Under the pieces are notes generated by a model, which did not search any database, was not told where the DNA came from, and worked only from the letters and a program-made list of their open reading frames with translations. A program made the translations under genes and the position numbers. Below, piece after piece: positions 1-10,619 of a stretch of DNA of 64,000 nucleotides. The stretch's first letter is position 1. Each line of letters begins with the position of its first letter. The stretch is from Galeruca laticollis (Eukaryota; Arthropoda; Insecta; Coleoptera; Chrysomelidae), in assembly GCA_963921935.1 (NCBI GenBank), contig OY998177.1, forward strand, positions 106,694,067 through 106,758,066, read 5' to 3'.

Positions 1-770
1 GCGCTTCGGGGAGATGCCTAGATGTACTTCAGACGATACCGTTTGAAGAGACGGATGGCTTTGAGCAGCTGAAGAAGAGGTTGGACATGCAATATGGTCA
101 CGAATATTTGAAACATTTGTACAGATTCCTGCTGTAGAACCGAAGGCGGAAACGTGACGAAATCCCTCAAGAGTATGAACTGGATATTGCCCGACAAATT
201 CGATTTGCTTATCCATCAGCAGCAGAGGACATGATGGAATGTCTGTGCATACAGGCGTTTATTGATGGCTTACATGACCCCGATATACAGAGGACGCTTC
301 GCGTAGCCCATCCCAAAACATTAGTTGCCGCAATGACCGCTGCTCTTGAATATGAAGCAGCCATGATAGCTTCGGGATACAACAAAGGTAGGACCATACA
401 GGAAGAAGGTGACGATGACAGACTTGAGCAGATCGTCAACTTGTTGAAAGGTATGGTAGACAAGAAGCCGAAGAAAATCAGGTGCTGTAATTGTGTTGAG
501 CTAGAGCATGCACGCAGTTCGTTTAAGCGTTCTACGACTCCTGCAAACTAATAACCTCTTAAATGCAAAGCAGCCACGAAGGGCACGCGGTACAACAAAG
601 GTAGGACCATGCAGGAAGAAGATGCCGATGACAAACTTGACAAGATCATCAACTTGTTGAAAGGTATGGCAGACAAGAAACCCAAGAAGATTAAATGCTG
701 GAAGTGTGGCGAGCTAGAGCACGTACGCAGTCCGTCTAAGCGCCCCATGACTCCTGCAACCCAAGAACTC
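1..770 (+). pseudogene. gag: gag fragment (capsid and zinc knuckle)
   Basis: Retrotransposon structural protein. Phrases such as LRGDA, FIDGL, DPDIQRTLR and AHPKTLV match the gag of copy 2 at about 37690-38050. A CCHC-type knuckle follows (KCWKCGELEH). The frame is broken early (a stop in LRGDA-stop-MYF and another near base 138). The knuckle region is present twice because of a tandem duplication, and the first knuckle is degenerate (CCNCVELEH). It runs into an RNase H/integrase remnant with no protease or RT in between. Confidence 0.8.
345..770 (+). repeat. 213-bp tandem duplication in gag 3' part
   Basis: Two diverged units, about 345-557 and 558-770, align with a constant offset of 213 bases (for example ACAACAAAGGTAGGACCAT at 379 and at 592). 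Each carries the linker and zinc knuckle. 213 is a multiple of three, so the duplication alone would keep the frame. Copy 2 of the element has only one unit, so the duplication is private to this copy or its subfamily. Confidence 0.8.
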
Positions 771-1470
771 CAGTCACAGGAGACATCAGATAGGGGTGAA
801 CATCGAGCTGATGTGAATCACCGAAGAACCGACTCTCTGCCTAGACGGTCGTGCCCAACAGGCTGCTCTCACTGCAACAAGGTGGAATCTAGGGAAGCTG
901 CAGTTTCAAGAACTACTGTAGTCAACGAGGAATGGTCACCCACCAGGATCAGAGAAGATCAGGAGAATGATCCTCACCTGAAGATCATCCGGCAATGGAA
1001 GGAAGAAAATCGGCGACCTACCTGGAAAGAAGTGTCAAGATTTTCACCGAAACTCAAGACATATTGGGCTCAGTGGGACTCACTTGTCTTCGAAGAAGGG
1101 CGGTTGAAAGAGTCCTTGAAAACGATTATGCTTCCGAGATGACGAGACAGCTAGTTATTCCTAGAACGAGAGTAGCTGAGGTACTAAAGAAGTTACACGA
1201 CAGTCCATTGGGAATTCATCTGAGAGTGAAGAAAACCTTCCAGCGAATTCCTGAGAGGTTTTATTGGATGAACAGCTCCGATGATGTGAAGGACTGGTGT
1301 AAGAAATGTACGACTTGTGCTACGAGTAATGGACCACATCGTAAGAGAAAGGCACCCATGAAACAGTATAATGTTGGAAGCCCTTTCGAAAGGATTGCCT
1401 TAGATATCGCTGGACCATTTCCAACGACAGAAAATGGTGGTAAATACATCCTGGTTATAATGGATTATTT
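771..1470 (+). pseudogene. pol: RNase H tail joined to integrase, N-terminal part
   Basis: The segment around 818-870 (DSLPRR, then C-x3-C-x2-C) resembles the end of RNase H and the RNase H/integrase linker of mdg1-type pol. The integrase HHCC zinc domain follows (LHDSP, ERFYWMN, CKKCTTC), then the start of the catalytic core with the first Asp in ALDIAGPF. A frameshift near 1090-1140 splits it into two frames. The reading frame is cut at 1470 by an inserted LTR and resumes at 2648. In copy 2 the same gag-to-RNase H junction is found. Confidence 0.8.
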
Positions 1471-2643
1471 TGTAACATGTCGCTTAGACATGTTACTATT
1501 TTCATCAATTATTTTGGAGCGTTACTTATTCGTGGGCTACTCCCACCTCTAATTCCAAATCGTATTATTTCGAAATTAGGAACGTATCGTTGGTAGTTTT
1601 TACTATCACTAAATGTCTATTTAAACTACGATTGACGTGGAAGTCTCTTTTATTCATTTCTTCGCTGAAAAGTTAATCAGCATTCTCTGATTTTTTAATT
1701 TTCTTCGCTGGTAAGTTATCTATATGTTTTCAAATTGTTATTGTGTGCTTACAAATTATTCTATTTCGATTTTTCTATTTAGTTACAATATTTCGTTTTT
1801 TTTTAAAAAAAAACAATGTTTTTGTGATGGCGTTTTCCATTTTTTCTTCGCCGGTTTTATCTTTAATAAAAATTATGGTGGCGTCCAAAGTTATTTTATG
1901 AAGCGAATTTATAACAGATTCTTTATATGGTTATTTTCCACCAATTTCAATTTGCTTTTTCTGATTATTTTACAAACAGGACGGATAAGAATGAACAGTT
2001 TTCTATGGTTTTATTTTGAAAATTATATTCAAATTTTTGTATGTATTGGAGTAAAAGCTCCTACCTGTTCATTTTATTCCTCCTTCCCAATTTCAATTTT
2101 CTACTGTTTCTCCTGTTTTTTTATTTCTTCCCTACAGCTCTGCAGCGTTTAAGGACCGTATACTTTAAGGACCGTTTACTTAAGGACCGTTTACTTCAAG
2201 GACCGCTTTAGCCTGTACCGACCTTAAGGACCGTTTACTTTAAGGACCGTTTCAAAGTTTACTATAAGGATCTCTACAGACCGTCTACAAGATCCACTCA
2301 TCGGACCACATCGTTCAAGTCCATACAACAACGGCTCAAGAACCCTCGACTACTGCTGCGAGCTGTACGTCCCGAGTCTTCCCAAGATAAGTCCATAACT
2401 TATTTTTGGTATATATAAAATATTGAGTTGGACATTTTCACTATATAACTGATATTTATTCGTATGTCTATTGAGAATATACGGTTTTTGTAAATTCATT
2501 ATTGTGTGTCAAATAAATCCATTTGTCCCGAAATTTTGTTTGTTGATTCACCTTATCCCAATTGAGGTAATAACAAATAGTGTAACTAAGGCCGAATTCA
2601 CTACCTGAGCAGAGTCCCAAGGCCAAGTACTTAGGTTGTGACA
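1471..2643. mobile_element. Solo LTR (1173 bp) nested in the integrase of copy 1
   Basis: Comparing this integrase with the intact copy-2 sequence places the insertion exactly: GATTATTT at 1463-1470 and ATTTCACAAAG from 2644. The 4-bp target duplication is ATTT (1467-1470 and 2644-2647). The insert begins TGTAACATGTC and ends TTGTGACA, the TG...CA ends of an LTR. Its first bases form a hairpin (GTAACATGTC/GACATGTTAC). It contains a TATA-like TATATAAAA at about 2410 and an AATAAA signal near 2513. It has no integrase or RT coding. The family is unknown to me; the 4-bp duplication allows Ty3/gypsy or BEL. Confidence 0.85.
2147..2262 (+). repeat. Short tandem motif (AAGGACCGTTTACTT) inside the solo LTR
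   Basis: About six degenerate copies of AAGGACCG followed by TTTACTT lie in the middle of the solo LTR, upstream of its TATA-like box. The position suggests a transcription-factor binding array, which is inference. Confidence 0.7.
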
Positions 2644-2647
2644 ATTT

Positions 2648-3441
2648 CACAAAGTGGGTGGAAATTTACGCGATTCCGAATCAAGAAGCCACAACTGTCG
2701 CGGATGTATTGGTGGAAGAATTTATCAGCCGATATGGAGTACCCTTGGAAGTCCACAGTGACCAGGGAAGAAATTTCGAAAGCCATCTATTCCAGGAGAT
2801 TTATGACAAGCTGGGAATGAAGAAGAAGACCAGGACAACAGCATTACATCCACAGTCAGATCGAATGGTCGAGAGAATGAACAGGACTATTGGAAAATAC
2901 CTGCCCAAAGTGGTTTCCAGCCATCAGAGAGATTGGGACCAGTATTTTTCTCTATTCGCATTGGCTCATCGATCTGCCGTCAATGAGTCCACGGGTGAAA
3001 CACCTGCGAAAATCATGTTTGGACGTGAAATGAGGCTTCCGTGTGACCTGCAATTTGGCTGTCGGCCTGGAGAAGATCTAGCAGGAGAAGACTACATGAT
3101 CCAATTGATAAGAAGGCTGGACGATATTCATGAATTAGTTCGAACAAATCTTCAAGTTGCCAGCGACAGAATGAAAAGTCGGTACGACACGCATGCCACA
3201 GTAGGCGGTTTTGAAGAAGGGGACAAAGTATGGTTGGTTACACAACCCGACGAGGAGAAGAGGATTTTCTGCAAAATTACAAAAATCCTGGGAATGTCCA
3301 TACTTAATCAAGAAAAGGATCAATGATGTTATATATCGCATAAGCAAGGTCCCCAACGGAAAATGAAAAGTTGTACACCAAAACCGACTAGCGCCATTCG
3401 AAGGAGACCATGACCTAGAGAAAGGAGTAAACCATATTTGA
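2648..3441 (+). pseudogene. pol: Integrase core (rest) and GPY-like C-terminal module
   Basis: Resumes after the solo LTR with FTKWVEIYA. The second catalytic Asp lies in HSDQGRNFE and the Glu in DRMVERMNRT, so the D-D-E triad is recognisable. Further on are FGREMRLP, YDTHA and KVWLV, then after a frameshift near 3290 a GPY/F-like stretch (about 3296-3340) and HQNRLAPF (3377-3400), typical of Ty3/gypsy integrase C-termini. Stops at 3326, 3364 and 3438 inactivate it. The first Asp is upstream at about 1405. Confidence 0.85.
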
Positions 3442-3930
3442 GATGTGTTTGACCCTACCTTCGATGAATTTATGGGCGCGTATGGAGGTACCGGGAAAGA
3501 TAGATATGGAGTCACTTCAGAACAACGACAAGATTTATTCACTGTCCCGGAAGATTATTCACTGGCATACATCTCTGACCGTATCAAGAAAGCACGAGGG
3601 CTGGCAACCGTCTTTCGAAAGAAGTTCGACCAATTAAGAAAACTTGAAGAGCAGATTCCAGCCCCTGGCAAGACACTGAAACTGAAACAATTCGCGGTAC
3701 GTCTTCTACGTGGAAACTAAAAATGAATTTCAAGATCGATCTACCTACCGCGATGTGTGGGAAGCACTTCGAAACCTCTAAGATCATGTGTTAGAATCCA
3801 GCGTGAAGAGACTGGCTATGCCTAAGATACCGAGTAACCAGTTGGATTGGCGAGTTATCAGGAACATGGTAGAGATTATCTTTCGAGATACCTGTGTCCA
3901 GATATTAATTTTGCAGCTACAACCCCCGTT
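3442..3930 (+). pseudogene. Macrodomain-like reading frame (OARD1/TARG1-type) inside the gypsy element
   Basis: Reads in two frames joined near 3696, with an in-frame TAA at 3779-3781. Segments seen in order: DLF-x-VPEDYSLA, then RGLATVFRKKF (the GAGIA-x-x-FKKKF region of OARD1-type macrodomains), YVFYVETKNEF, STYRDVWEALRNL, and VKRLAMPKI followed by LDW. Order, spacing and length (about 150 residues) fit a whole macrodomain, which binds or hydrolyses ADP-ribose. The Lys in the TK pair, catalytic in TARG1, is present. The loop that holds the TARG1 catalytic Asp (GCGLD) reads PSNQ here, so this copy may lack activity. It lies between integrase and the 3' LTR, the place of an extra 3' ORF. Family assignment is from memory of OARD1. 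Confidence 0.72.
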
Positions 3931-4016
3931 ATCAGTATCCGATGAAGACAGTGCCCTGCTATTTCCATAAGATCGGAAAGTGTAAAAATGGGGCCAGTTG
4001 CCGATTCAAACATTAA
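3913..4016 (+). pseudogene. CCCH zinc finger at the end of the extra ORF
   Basis: In a third frame, directly after the macrodomain, lies CYFHKIGKCKNGASCRFKH and then TAA at 4014. The cysteines and histidine are spaced C-x7-C-x5-C-x3-H, the canonical RNA-binding CCCH pattern, and all four ligands are intact. The stop is followed at once by the polypurine tract, so this is the last coding piece of the element. A one-base frame change near 3910 separates it from the macrodomain; in an intact parent both would be one protein (inference). Confidence 0.75.
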
Positions 4017-4027
4017 GGAGGAGGTAA
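4014..4027 (+). promoter_or_regulatory. Polypurine tract
   Basis: TAAGGAGGAGGTAA lies immediately 5' of the TG that opens the 3' LTR, the expected place for the plus-strand primer in reverse transcription. Confidence 0.75.
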
Positions 4028-4490
4028 TGTTACGAAACATTACACTGGTATAGTGTCGCTGAATCCGACTCTGTCTAAGCCATGTATGAAAGTTAAAATT
4101 ATGGCGGGTGCGCAGGGATTTGTTAGAATTTTTTACGATTGTGACTATCTTATCTAGACATTGTTCTTGTGACCAGTGTTATCTAAAAAATGCGAGAGCC
4201 AATTGTTTTTGTGTAAGCCGCAATCTAGAATCATCTAGTAAAAAAGGCACTAATATATATAAAGGAACGACCAGCGGAGAAGTTCAGTTTTTAATTTGAC
4301 ATCGTGAGACAAACAGTACATAAGTGATTATAAATTAGTGAATTGTTTATATAAATTAGTTTAAGTGAATATACTGTGTATATAATTAGTGAATAGTGTA
4401 GTGAATAAATAAATTAAGTAAGTGAATCTACCGTGTGTTTAAAGTTTATATCACTCGTTTACTGTTTAAATAAATTAGAAAAATATTACA
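4028..4490 (+). repeat. 3' LTR of gypsy copy 1
   Basis: 463 bp, beginning TGTTACGAAACATTACAC and ending AATATTACA. Matches the 5' LTR of copy 2 and the minus-strand solo LTR at 55390-55882 through shared blocks: GTAAGCCGCA, a TATA box (ATATATAAAGG at about 4254), GACCAGCGGAG, and the AAGTGAATATA-rich 3' half. Divergence between the copies is high, so they are not recent. Confidence 0.85.
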
Positions 4491-6339
4491 ATATATTAAG
4501 TCAATCACATGATAGATCGTTTCTTGGTATAGTCAACAATAATTATTAAACTTCTGTCATTTTACGATGATATATTTAATGATATCGAAACAATTGTCAA
4601 TTTTTTAGATTTTTTATCATTTTTCATTATATTGTGAAATTATTTAGTAGCAGTTAGTTCAATTTATAACAGTAACATAAGTATATTTCACTTAGTAAAT
4701 TATTTTTTTGACTATAAATAGGATGATATATTTGTACAGACATTTATAATATTTTGGGTATCACCAAAAGCATCAGCTAATACTGAAGAGTTTTTTTTCA
4801 TGCATTATACATTTAAATTTGCAATTTTTGTAATCAGTAATGCAATAAATAATGCTCTATATTTGAATTTGCTTGCGGGTTGAATACAGCCTTCTAATTT
4901 TTAGTGGAGGTTCTTGTGCTTCCACCAGAATTGCCTGATATATTCTCATGGATTTGTACTGGATTCTGTCAGGAATGAAACAATAATGGCATGTTGATTT
5001 CCTCACTGAAAAAATTTAAATAATTGTATATATTTCTAAGTCCCATTTTTTTAATTTAAGATGGAGGATTAAAATATAAGATGTTACCTAAATCTTTGGA
5101 AAAAGGCTGGAGCTATTCTGTTTTTATTTTATTGCAAATTCATTTCAATTTTCATTTTTTTATTTAACGAAATTAAATTCACTTAATACAAAAGCTATGT
5201 CGCTATAAATTTTGCTAATACTTGCACATAAAATAAATAAAAGCCTAATCAACTATAAAATGTTGCAAAAGTGCCTTCATTCAGATTACAAAATGTTAAA
5301 ACCTGTCCTGACAGGCCATTTAAAAGGTGTGTCAAAAATTCGTTGGACTAAAACGAAACAATGTAGGGGAAATTTGGAAATTCATTCAAAAAGTATACAT
5401 ACAATGTAATCAATATCACAGATTTTCACAACAAATAAGTGAATAAATTGGTTATAAAAAGTGGTAAGAAAAATAATGTATTTTATTTTTGTGGCCGACG
5501 TGTGGTTATCAGATAAATGGAGAAAATATAACAAATAATATCTAAAGTTTCCAGAAAACTGTTGAAAAAACTGATAAGATGCATCAGCTTCTTATTTGAA
5601 TAGTTTGCGCATCTGAATCACTTTAATAATCTTTATTTGCCTCAGTTACAGTTACAATAATTACAATATACATTAAAAAGGATAAAAGCATATTAAATAT
5701 AAGTTAAGTAAATAAGTAGTCATTCATTTTCATCGCAAAAGAGCGTACATTCACAAAACCAGGCTTGTGCGTGAATGTGTTAGTTTATTTATCATAAAAT
5801 ATAGTTGTATAGAATTTTAGTTTGCCTTCAATAACTCGATGATCAATAATGTTGACTTAATAAGACAGATGAAAGCATAAATGATTTCTCAACTGAAATT
5901 TCCAAATCTTTCCAGTACTGATTTTTATTATTGGTATATTAAATCTAGTCAACTTTCACATCTTCTTCCAAATAACTGTCTCAAAAATAGTTCTTCGGAC
6001 TATTTTTAACCGATACAATATTTATCTTCTAATATCCCTAACGAAAAGGAACTATAAAATGTGTTATCCATTAGGTAACCATATACAGAAATTAATACAA
6101 ATCTCCCATCTCGTTCATGTCAAACTTGAGTTTTTTTAAGACTAAATGAAACAACTTTGAACTATGACGCCCTCCTTTATTTAATCTGCGATTTGAATTA
6201 CCTGTTTCCAATAATCTTCAATCAACCCGTCGTATAGTTATTCAATCAGATGGCGTCGAAATGTATATTATTCTCTAACTTCAACTCTGGCGCCATTTTA
6301 CGCAGGTCTTTCAGTCTCCTTCCACTCTTTCCTATCCTT
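4491..6339. other. Non-coding stretch with an old palindrome-family tail at 4491-4700
   Basis: About 4491-4700 resembles the 3' tail of the Penelope-like repeat family (TATTAAGTCAATCAC, AATAATTATTAAAC, AACAATTGTCAATTTTTTAG), weakly conserved and cut by the gypsy LTR. From 4700 to 6339 I see only AT-rich sequence with no convincing ORF or repeat. Confidence 0.5.
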
Positions 6340-6700
6340 TGCCTTCGTTTTCCAGAACTGGATTCCTCTCTGTTAAGTCTTCTATTACTTCTACGAACTA
6401 TATTTTCTTCGGTCTGACTTTTTTACTTGTGGTGTCATTTCATAAATTTCGATTCATCTTCGTTGACTCGCAGATTGACTGTCTCTGCTGTTTCTATGAA
6501 AGCGTTGCATATTTTTTTCAGTACTACATCGTCCGCCTTTGCCAGTAATTGTGTTGTCTTAGTTTTCATTGTCGCTGTTCTGTTCATACTGGTTTTGCGT
6601 ACTATCCTTTCAAATATAATGTTAAACATAAAAGTGCATAACGTATCTCTTCGTTTTAGTCCTATGTTGGTATCGAACCTTTCGATTTTTTAGTTTGCCT
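6340..6700 (-). pseudogene. RTE-type LINE reverse transcriptase scrap
   Basis: The minus strand reads a degraded RT palm: a GL-x-RRDTL stretch (GLRQGD in live elements), FNIIFERIVR, QLLAKADDVVL (YADD changed to KADD) and NLRVNEDESKFM. This pattern is typical of RTE/BovB-like RTs. Frameshifts and stops surround it, and no endonuclease part or 3' end is visible. Confidence 0.6.
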
Positions 6701-8581
6701 TGATCTTCGTTATTGTGTGTTCGAGAATATTAATACCGTCAAAATTTTCTGTTCCCTCTAGTAATAGCGACAGAAAACAATATTGGTAAACCCTGTATAT
6801 AACCGAGAAATGTATAGTTACAGCACCTACCTAAAGTACATCGACACTCTTTTCAACACCAAAAATAATGTATCCAATCATAATCAAGAGTCTAATTATT
6901 ATACTGTTAACCTTGTTGTTGCACTACTTTCCCCTAGTTTGTTGATTTTCCCAGATTTATGGTTTTAATTAGATGCACCTTAGGATAACAGCATCGTGAA
7001 CAATAAATTACAAAACGCCAGTCTGAAAAAATAAACAAAGATTAACCCTTTGGCATTAAAAGCACCGATATTTACTACCAGATCTTATACCAAAGAAAAA
7101 AACATCGTATGATGATATTTAGAAAACACACACCTGTTGAACCAACAGACGATCGGGCACCAATGAATTTCGATCGAAAATATTTAATAAAACAGTAGCG
7201 TACAGTGGGTTTTATTTTGTCAAATTGAAATAACTCGACTGGGGATCTGGGGAAGTGGTATAGGTAAAATCAAGATGACCTCATTAATATATTGATATAC
7301 AGCTTGTTCACTTGATATAGAGTAAATATACCTATATAACTGGTACTTCAGTAACACAAATAGTGTATTTAATGCCCAAAAACATCGTATTTCACAATAT
7401 GATTGCAGAAAACAGACAACAGATTCTAAACAAAACATTATATTATACAGAACATTTCAATGAATGTGCCGTTCGATTTCAAATTACTACAATTTCCCGA
7501 GCTTCTGACAGTTCTGCCAGGCATTGGAAATTTTGGAATAAGTTGGGAGTTTCCATGTTAAAGTGAGTTTGAAACAGCAACAATTTCATATGGTCTCTTA
7601 TTTCACGAATTCATATTCAAATAACTTTCTACTATCGGTTTTTATACATCGATCGGTCTATGTATTTCGCTATTATTTATTTAAATCTACTTTCAATTGA
7701 GTTCAACGATTTTGATATTACACAGGTGTGCTCTTATTTACAGTCATTATAGGCCTTTTCTTTCGGTGTAGACAAACTCTAGGTCTTCTCAAGGTTGTCA
7801 ACTTTTGATATTCTTTATTCGTGACGTCAACATTAGCCTTATTCGTTAGGCAATTCCTATAAGCCGATAAGTAGGTAAATCAAATGCTTTTAATATTTAG
7901 ATGGCTTTTAACCGTATTAATTTTTGTGTTCTATAACGTTATTTCTTCTTAAATACCTGCTTTAATTATATTACAGTTACCGATTAGTGACAATATACAA
8001 GGTAGATTTTTCTTTATAAATTTTATGATAAGAATTGTGTGGATAAAAATAACAACGTATGTAACGGAGTGTTAACTACTAGTGTTGGACTATAGAGTTT
8101 TGCCGCAAAATTTAGTAAATTCAACTTGATCAATTTTAAGGAAAACATGATCGAGGATAAACAAAAATATAATGTTTTCTCAATGTTAATAGTTAGTGAT
8201 GGACAAAATCATAATGGAGAATCAATTATTTTTAATGTTTTTATTCTCACAAGGTTTCTATGTCGATTTGAAAATGCAACTTTTGGATGATTTAAATAGT
8301 TCGCCTTTTATGCTGAGACATATATAACCAAAAAGAGAAGTTAGCTACAGGGTTGACATAGGACCGCAAATCTTTGACTTTAAAATGGTGATATAGGTTA
8401 TGTTTATGTTGTATTGTTTTTATATTGAGTGACCGTGTTCAAATTTACTTCCGATTTATATTGGCTTTATGGCTATTAGATTATTTTAAAAATCTTACTG
8501 TTACCTATTATTAGTTTTTGTCAACGCATTTACAATTAGTTTTTTATTTTTGGTGTTAGATATTTTTCGTAAATTATTAGA
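6701..8581. other. Non-coding, nothing recognised
   Basis: AT-rich sequence with only short chance ORFs. The last few hundred bases would hold the promoter and 5' end of the YqaJ gene; no element terminus was identified with confidence. Confidence 0.4.
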
Positions 8582-10423
8582 ATGAATAGGTTCGTACAGG
8601 CAAATTCCAATAATTCACCACATTTAGACAATTTCATGGTGCATGAGTTTTTAAAAAAGGACGATAGATTTAATATATCAGAAGTAAAGGATTCCAAAGC
8701 ATCTCGGTAAGTTTATATCTCATATTAAGTTTATGCTATTAATACCTAGTGTATTGTATATTAATTGAGAAATGTCTTCAAATCAAATAAAAATGCTTAT
8801 ATATTATATTGTTAAAAAATAATTATGTTTTAGATCGATGGGAAAATCTTTTGGTGGTAATGCCATTGGCTTTGTTGAAGTCAAACGAGAAAATAACATT
8901 TGCACTGTTCGGGGAAAAGTATATCCAGAACATAATGTTAAAAAGACAAACTACACTGTGGAGTTATCGATACAGGAAGAAGAAACTGTTCAAGGTGTTC
9001 ATTGTAATGCATGTCCAGCATCTGAAGGTAATAAAATATTAGGTCACTACAATTAAATAGACATATATGTTGCAATTCCATTTTATTTAATGAATAGTAT
9101 ACAACTCAGATCAAAAAAGGCTTGTATTATTTATTGTTGCGAAGGATAAAGTTGGCATGGTTGACAAAATAATAAATATACATATGGTTTACAGTCAATC
9201 TAAATATTCAATATAGTATATAAATATGTAAAATATACATATATCACTCTAGCAAGGGAACTTGTTCAATTAATTCTTTTATTTTCACCTACATCCTTGG
9301 CAGTAAACAATCAAAATTTGCTTGATAAAATTTTACACAAAGTGAAGTATTGTTACAAAAACTGAGTGAAATACTATTTGATAAAAATACTCTAAAAATA
9401 TCTGTTCAGTCATACAATGTTTGTTTTTAGGAGGCTGCAAACATGCCCTTGCTTTTTTGATGTGGATTCACCGAAGAAGTGAAGAACCATATCCAACTGA
9501 GGCCACTGGTTACTGGCAAAAACCATTGCTATCAAAAATTGGAACAACTCTGAAATTTATTGATGTTAAACAGTTATCTTCCAGCTCCTCTAACCAAGAA
9601 ATGTCAATGCTAAATAATAATAGGGCATTTTTCAGTGAACTGATTGTTGAAGCTAAGAGAAGGAAAATTAATTGCCAGCTAACAAAGTATGAAAATATGG
9701 AACTGGAATATGATAATTTGAAAATACACAAATTAGTACACAAGTTTAAGGATGAATCGGCAACATTAGATTTCAAATCATTTCAAAAATTTATCTTTGA
9801 TTTAATGCAAGGTGCTCATATTCAATCAGAAAAATCAACAAGAGGGCAAAATACAAGTGCAGTTTGGTATGAGCAGGTATGGTAGAGTTACAGCCTCTAA
9901 AGTGTATGAAGTTTCAAAATGCAAAAAAAGTTATTATAGGAGATCACAAAGTACGTGATAAAAAAGCAATGACTAGAGGAGTTAAATTGGAAAATAGGGT
10001 TCTAAAGGTTGCTGAAAAGCAAGCTTCTGCCAAATTTAAAGATGCTGAATTATTCATCATTACTGACAATCCGATTTTTGGAGCTTCTCCTGATGCAATT
10101 ACAAATGAATATGTAGTGGAATTCAAATGTCTAGCAACAGCAAAATGTCTAGAGACTTATATTAAAAATGGTGACATTACGAATAAGTACAAAGCTCAGC
10201 TTAATTTGCAAATTATGGCAACAAATAAAAAAAGGGACTTTTTGTTGTAGCAAAATCAGATTTCGAAATTTCAAATGAAATAATTTTCCAATGGCTTTCT
10301 TATGATGAAACGATAACAGATATAGTTACTAACTGTAAACATTTTTGTGAAAATTTTATTTTTAATAAACTGCTCTCTGTCGCGTATTTTTTTGTATTTT
10401 TCCAACAGACTGGAGATGAATAA
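8582..10423 (+). pseudogene. YqaJ-like nuclease gene with SWIM-like N-terminus (ISL2EU transposon partner)
   Basis: Three exons seen: 8582-8707 (MNRFVQANS..., donor GTAAGT), 8834-9027 (acceptor TTTTAG) and from 9431. The N-terminal part has MGKSFGGNAIGFVEVKR and a split C-x2-C / GGCKHALA zinc motif whose halves meet across the second intron, followed by MWIHRRSEEP. The C-terminal part has the YqaJ/lambda-exonuclease core: TRGVKLE, DNPIFGASPDAI, then VVEFKC. These exonucleases cut DNA with metal ions held by the Asp/Glu-x-Lys pairs. One-base frameshifts near 9875, 9930 and 10233 disable the copy. It faces an ISL2EU-type transposase; ISL2EU elements are known to encode both proteins. Confidence 0.75.
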
Positions 10424-10436
10424 TCGTCAATACTGA

Positions 10437-10566
10437 AATTGACTGTCTCGACCCTTACTTCGTGGAATATGCTCATATTAGTGTTTTTAAATGAAACTCA
10501 AGGTCTCTAGTTAATTCCACAATATTGTGGAATTAACTAGAGACCTTGAGTTTCATTTAAAAACAC
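10437..10566 (-). mobile_element. 130-bp palindromic insertion of the Penelope-like tail family
   Basis: The 16-bp target duplication TAATCGTCAATACTGA (10421-10436 and 10567-10582) encloses a 40-base single-copy stretch and a palindrome that, with the first bases of the duplication, is perfect over 94 bp (10477-10570, axis at 10523/10524). The same termini (AGTGTTTT-AAATGAAACTC) end the larger copies at 47956, 49339 and 54203. It sits at the stop codon of the YqaJ gene. Confidence 0.85.
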
Positions 10567-10619
10567 TAATCGTCAATACTGACAAGAAACTTTGTGTGAC
10601 ACTACTATCTCAAGTAAAG

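Larger units (their letters stand above)
1..4490 (+). mobile_element. Ty3/gypsy (mdg1-like) LTR retrotransposon, copy 1, 5' end outside window
   Basis: Order seen: gag capsid and zinc knuckle, a short RNase H C-terminal remnant, integrase, a macrodomain-like reading frame, a CCCH finger, a polypurine tract and a 3' LTR. The window opens inside gag, so the 5' LTR is not visible. Protease, reverse transcriptase and most of RNase H are absent. A solo LTR of another family splits the integrase. Stops and frameshifts occur in every domain, so this copy is dead. A second copy at 36498-39588 confirms the order up to integrase and supplies the 5' LTR. The mdg1-like placement is inferred from the integrase linker and the gag style. 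Confidence 0.85.

Noticed and set aside
1724..2152. 142-residue ORF rich in Phe, Ser and Tyr
   Set aside because: It lies inside the solo LTR in T-rich sequence; composition explains the openness.
10437..10566. Rho-independent terminator or tRNA-like hairpin
   Set aside because: Eukaryotic context and the 16-bp target duplication show a mobile-element insertion.
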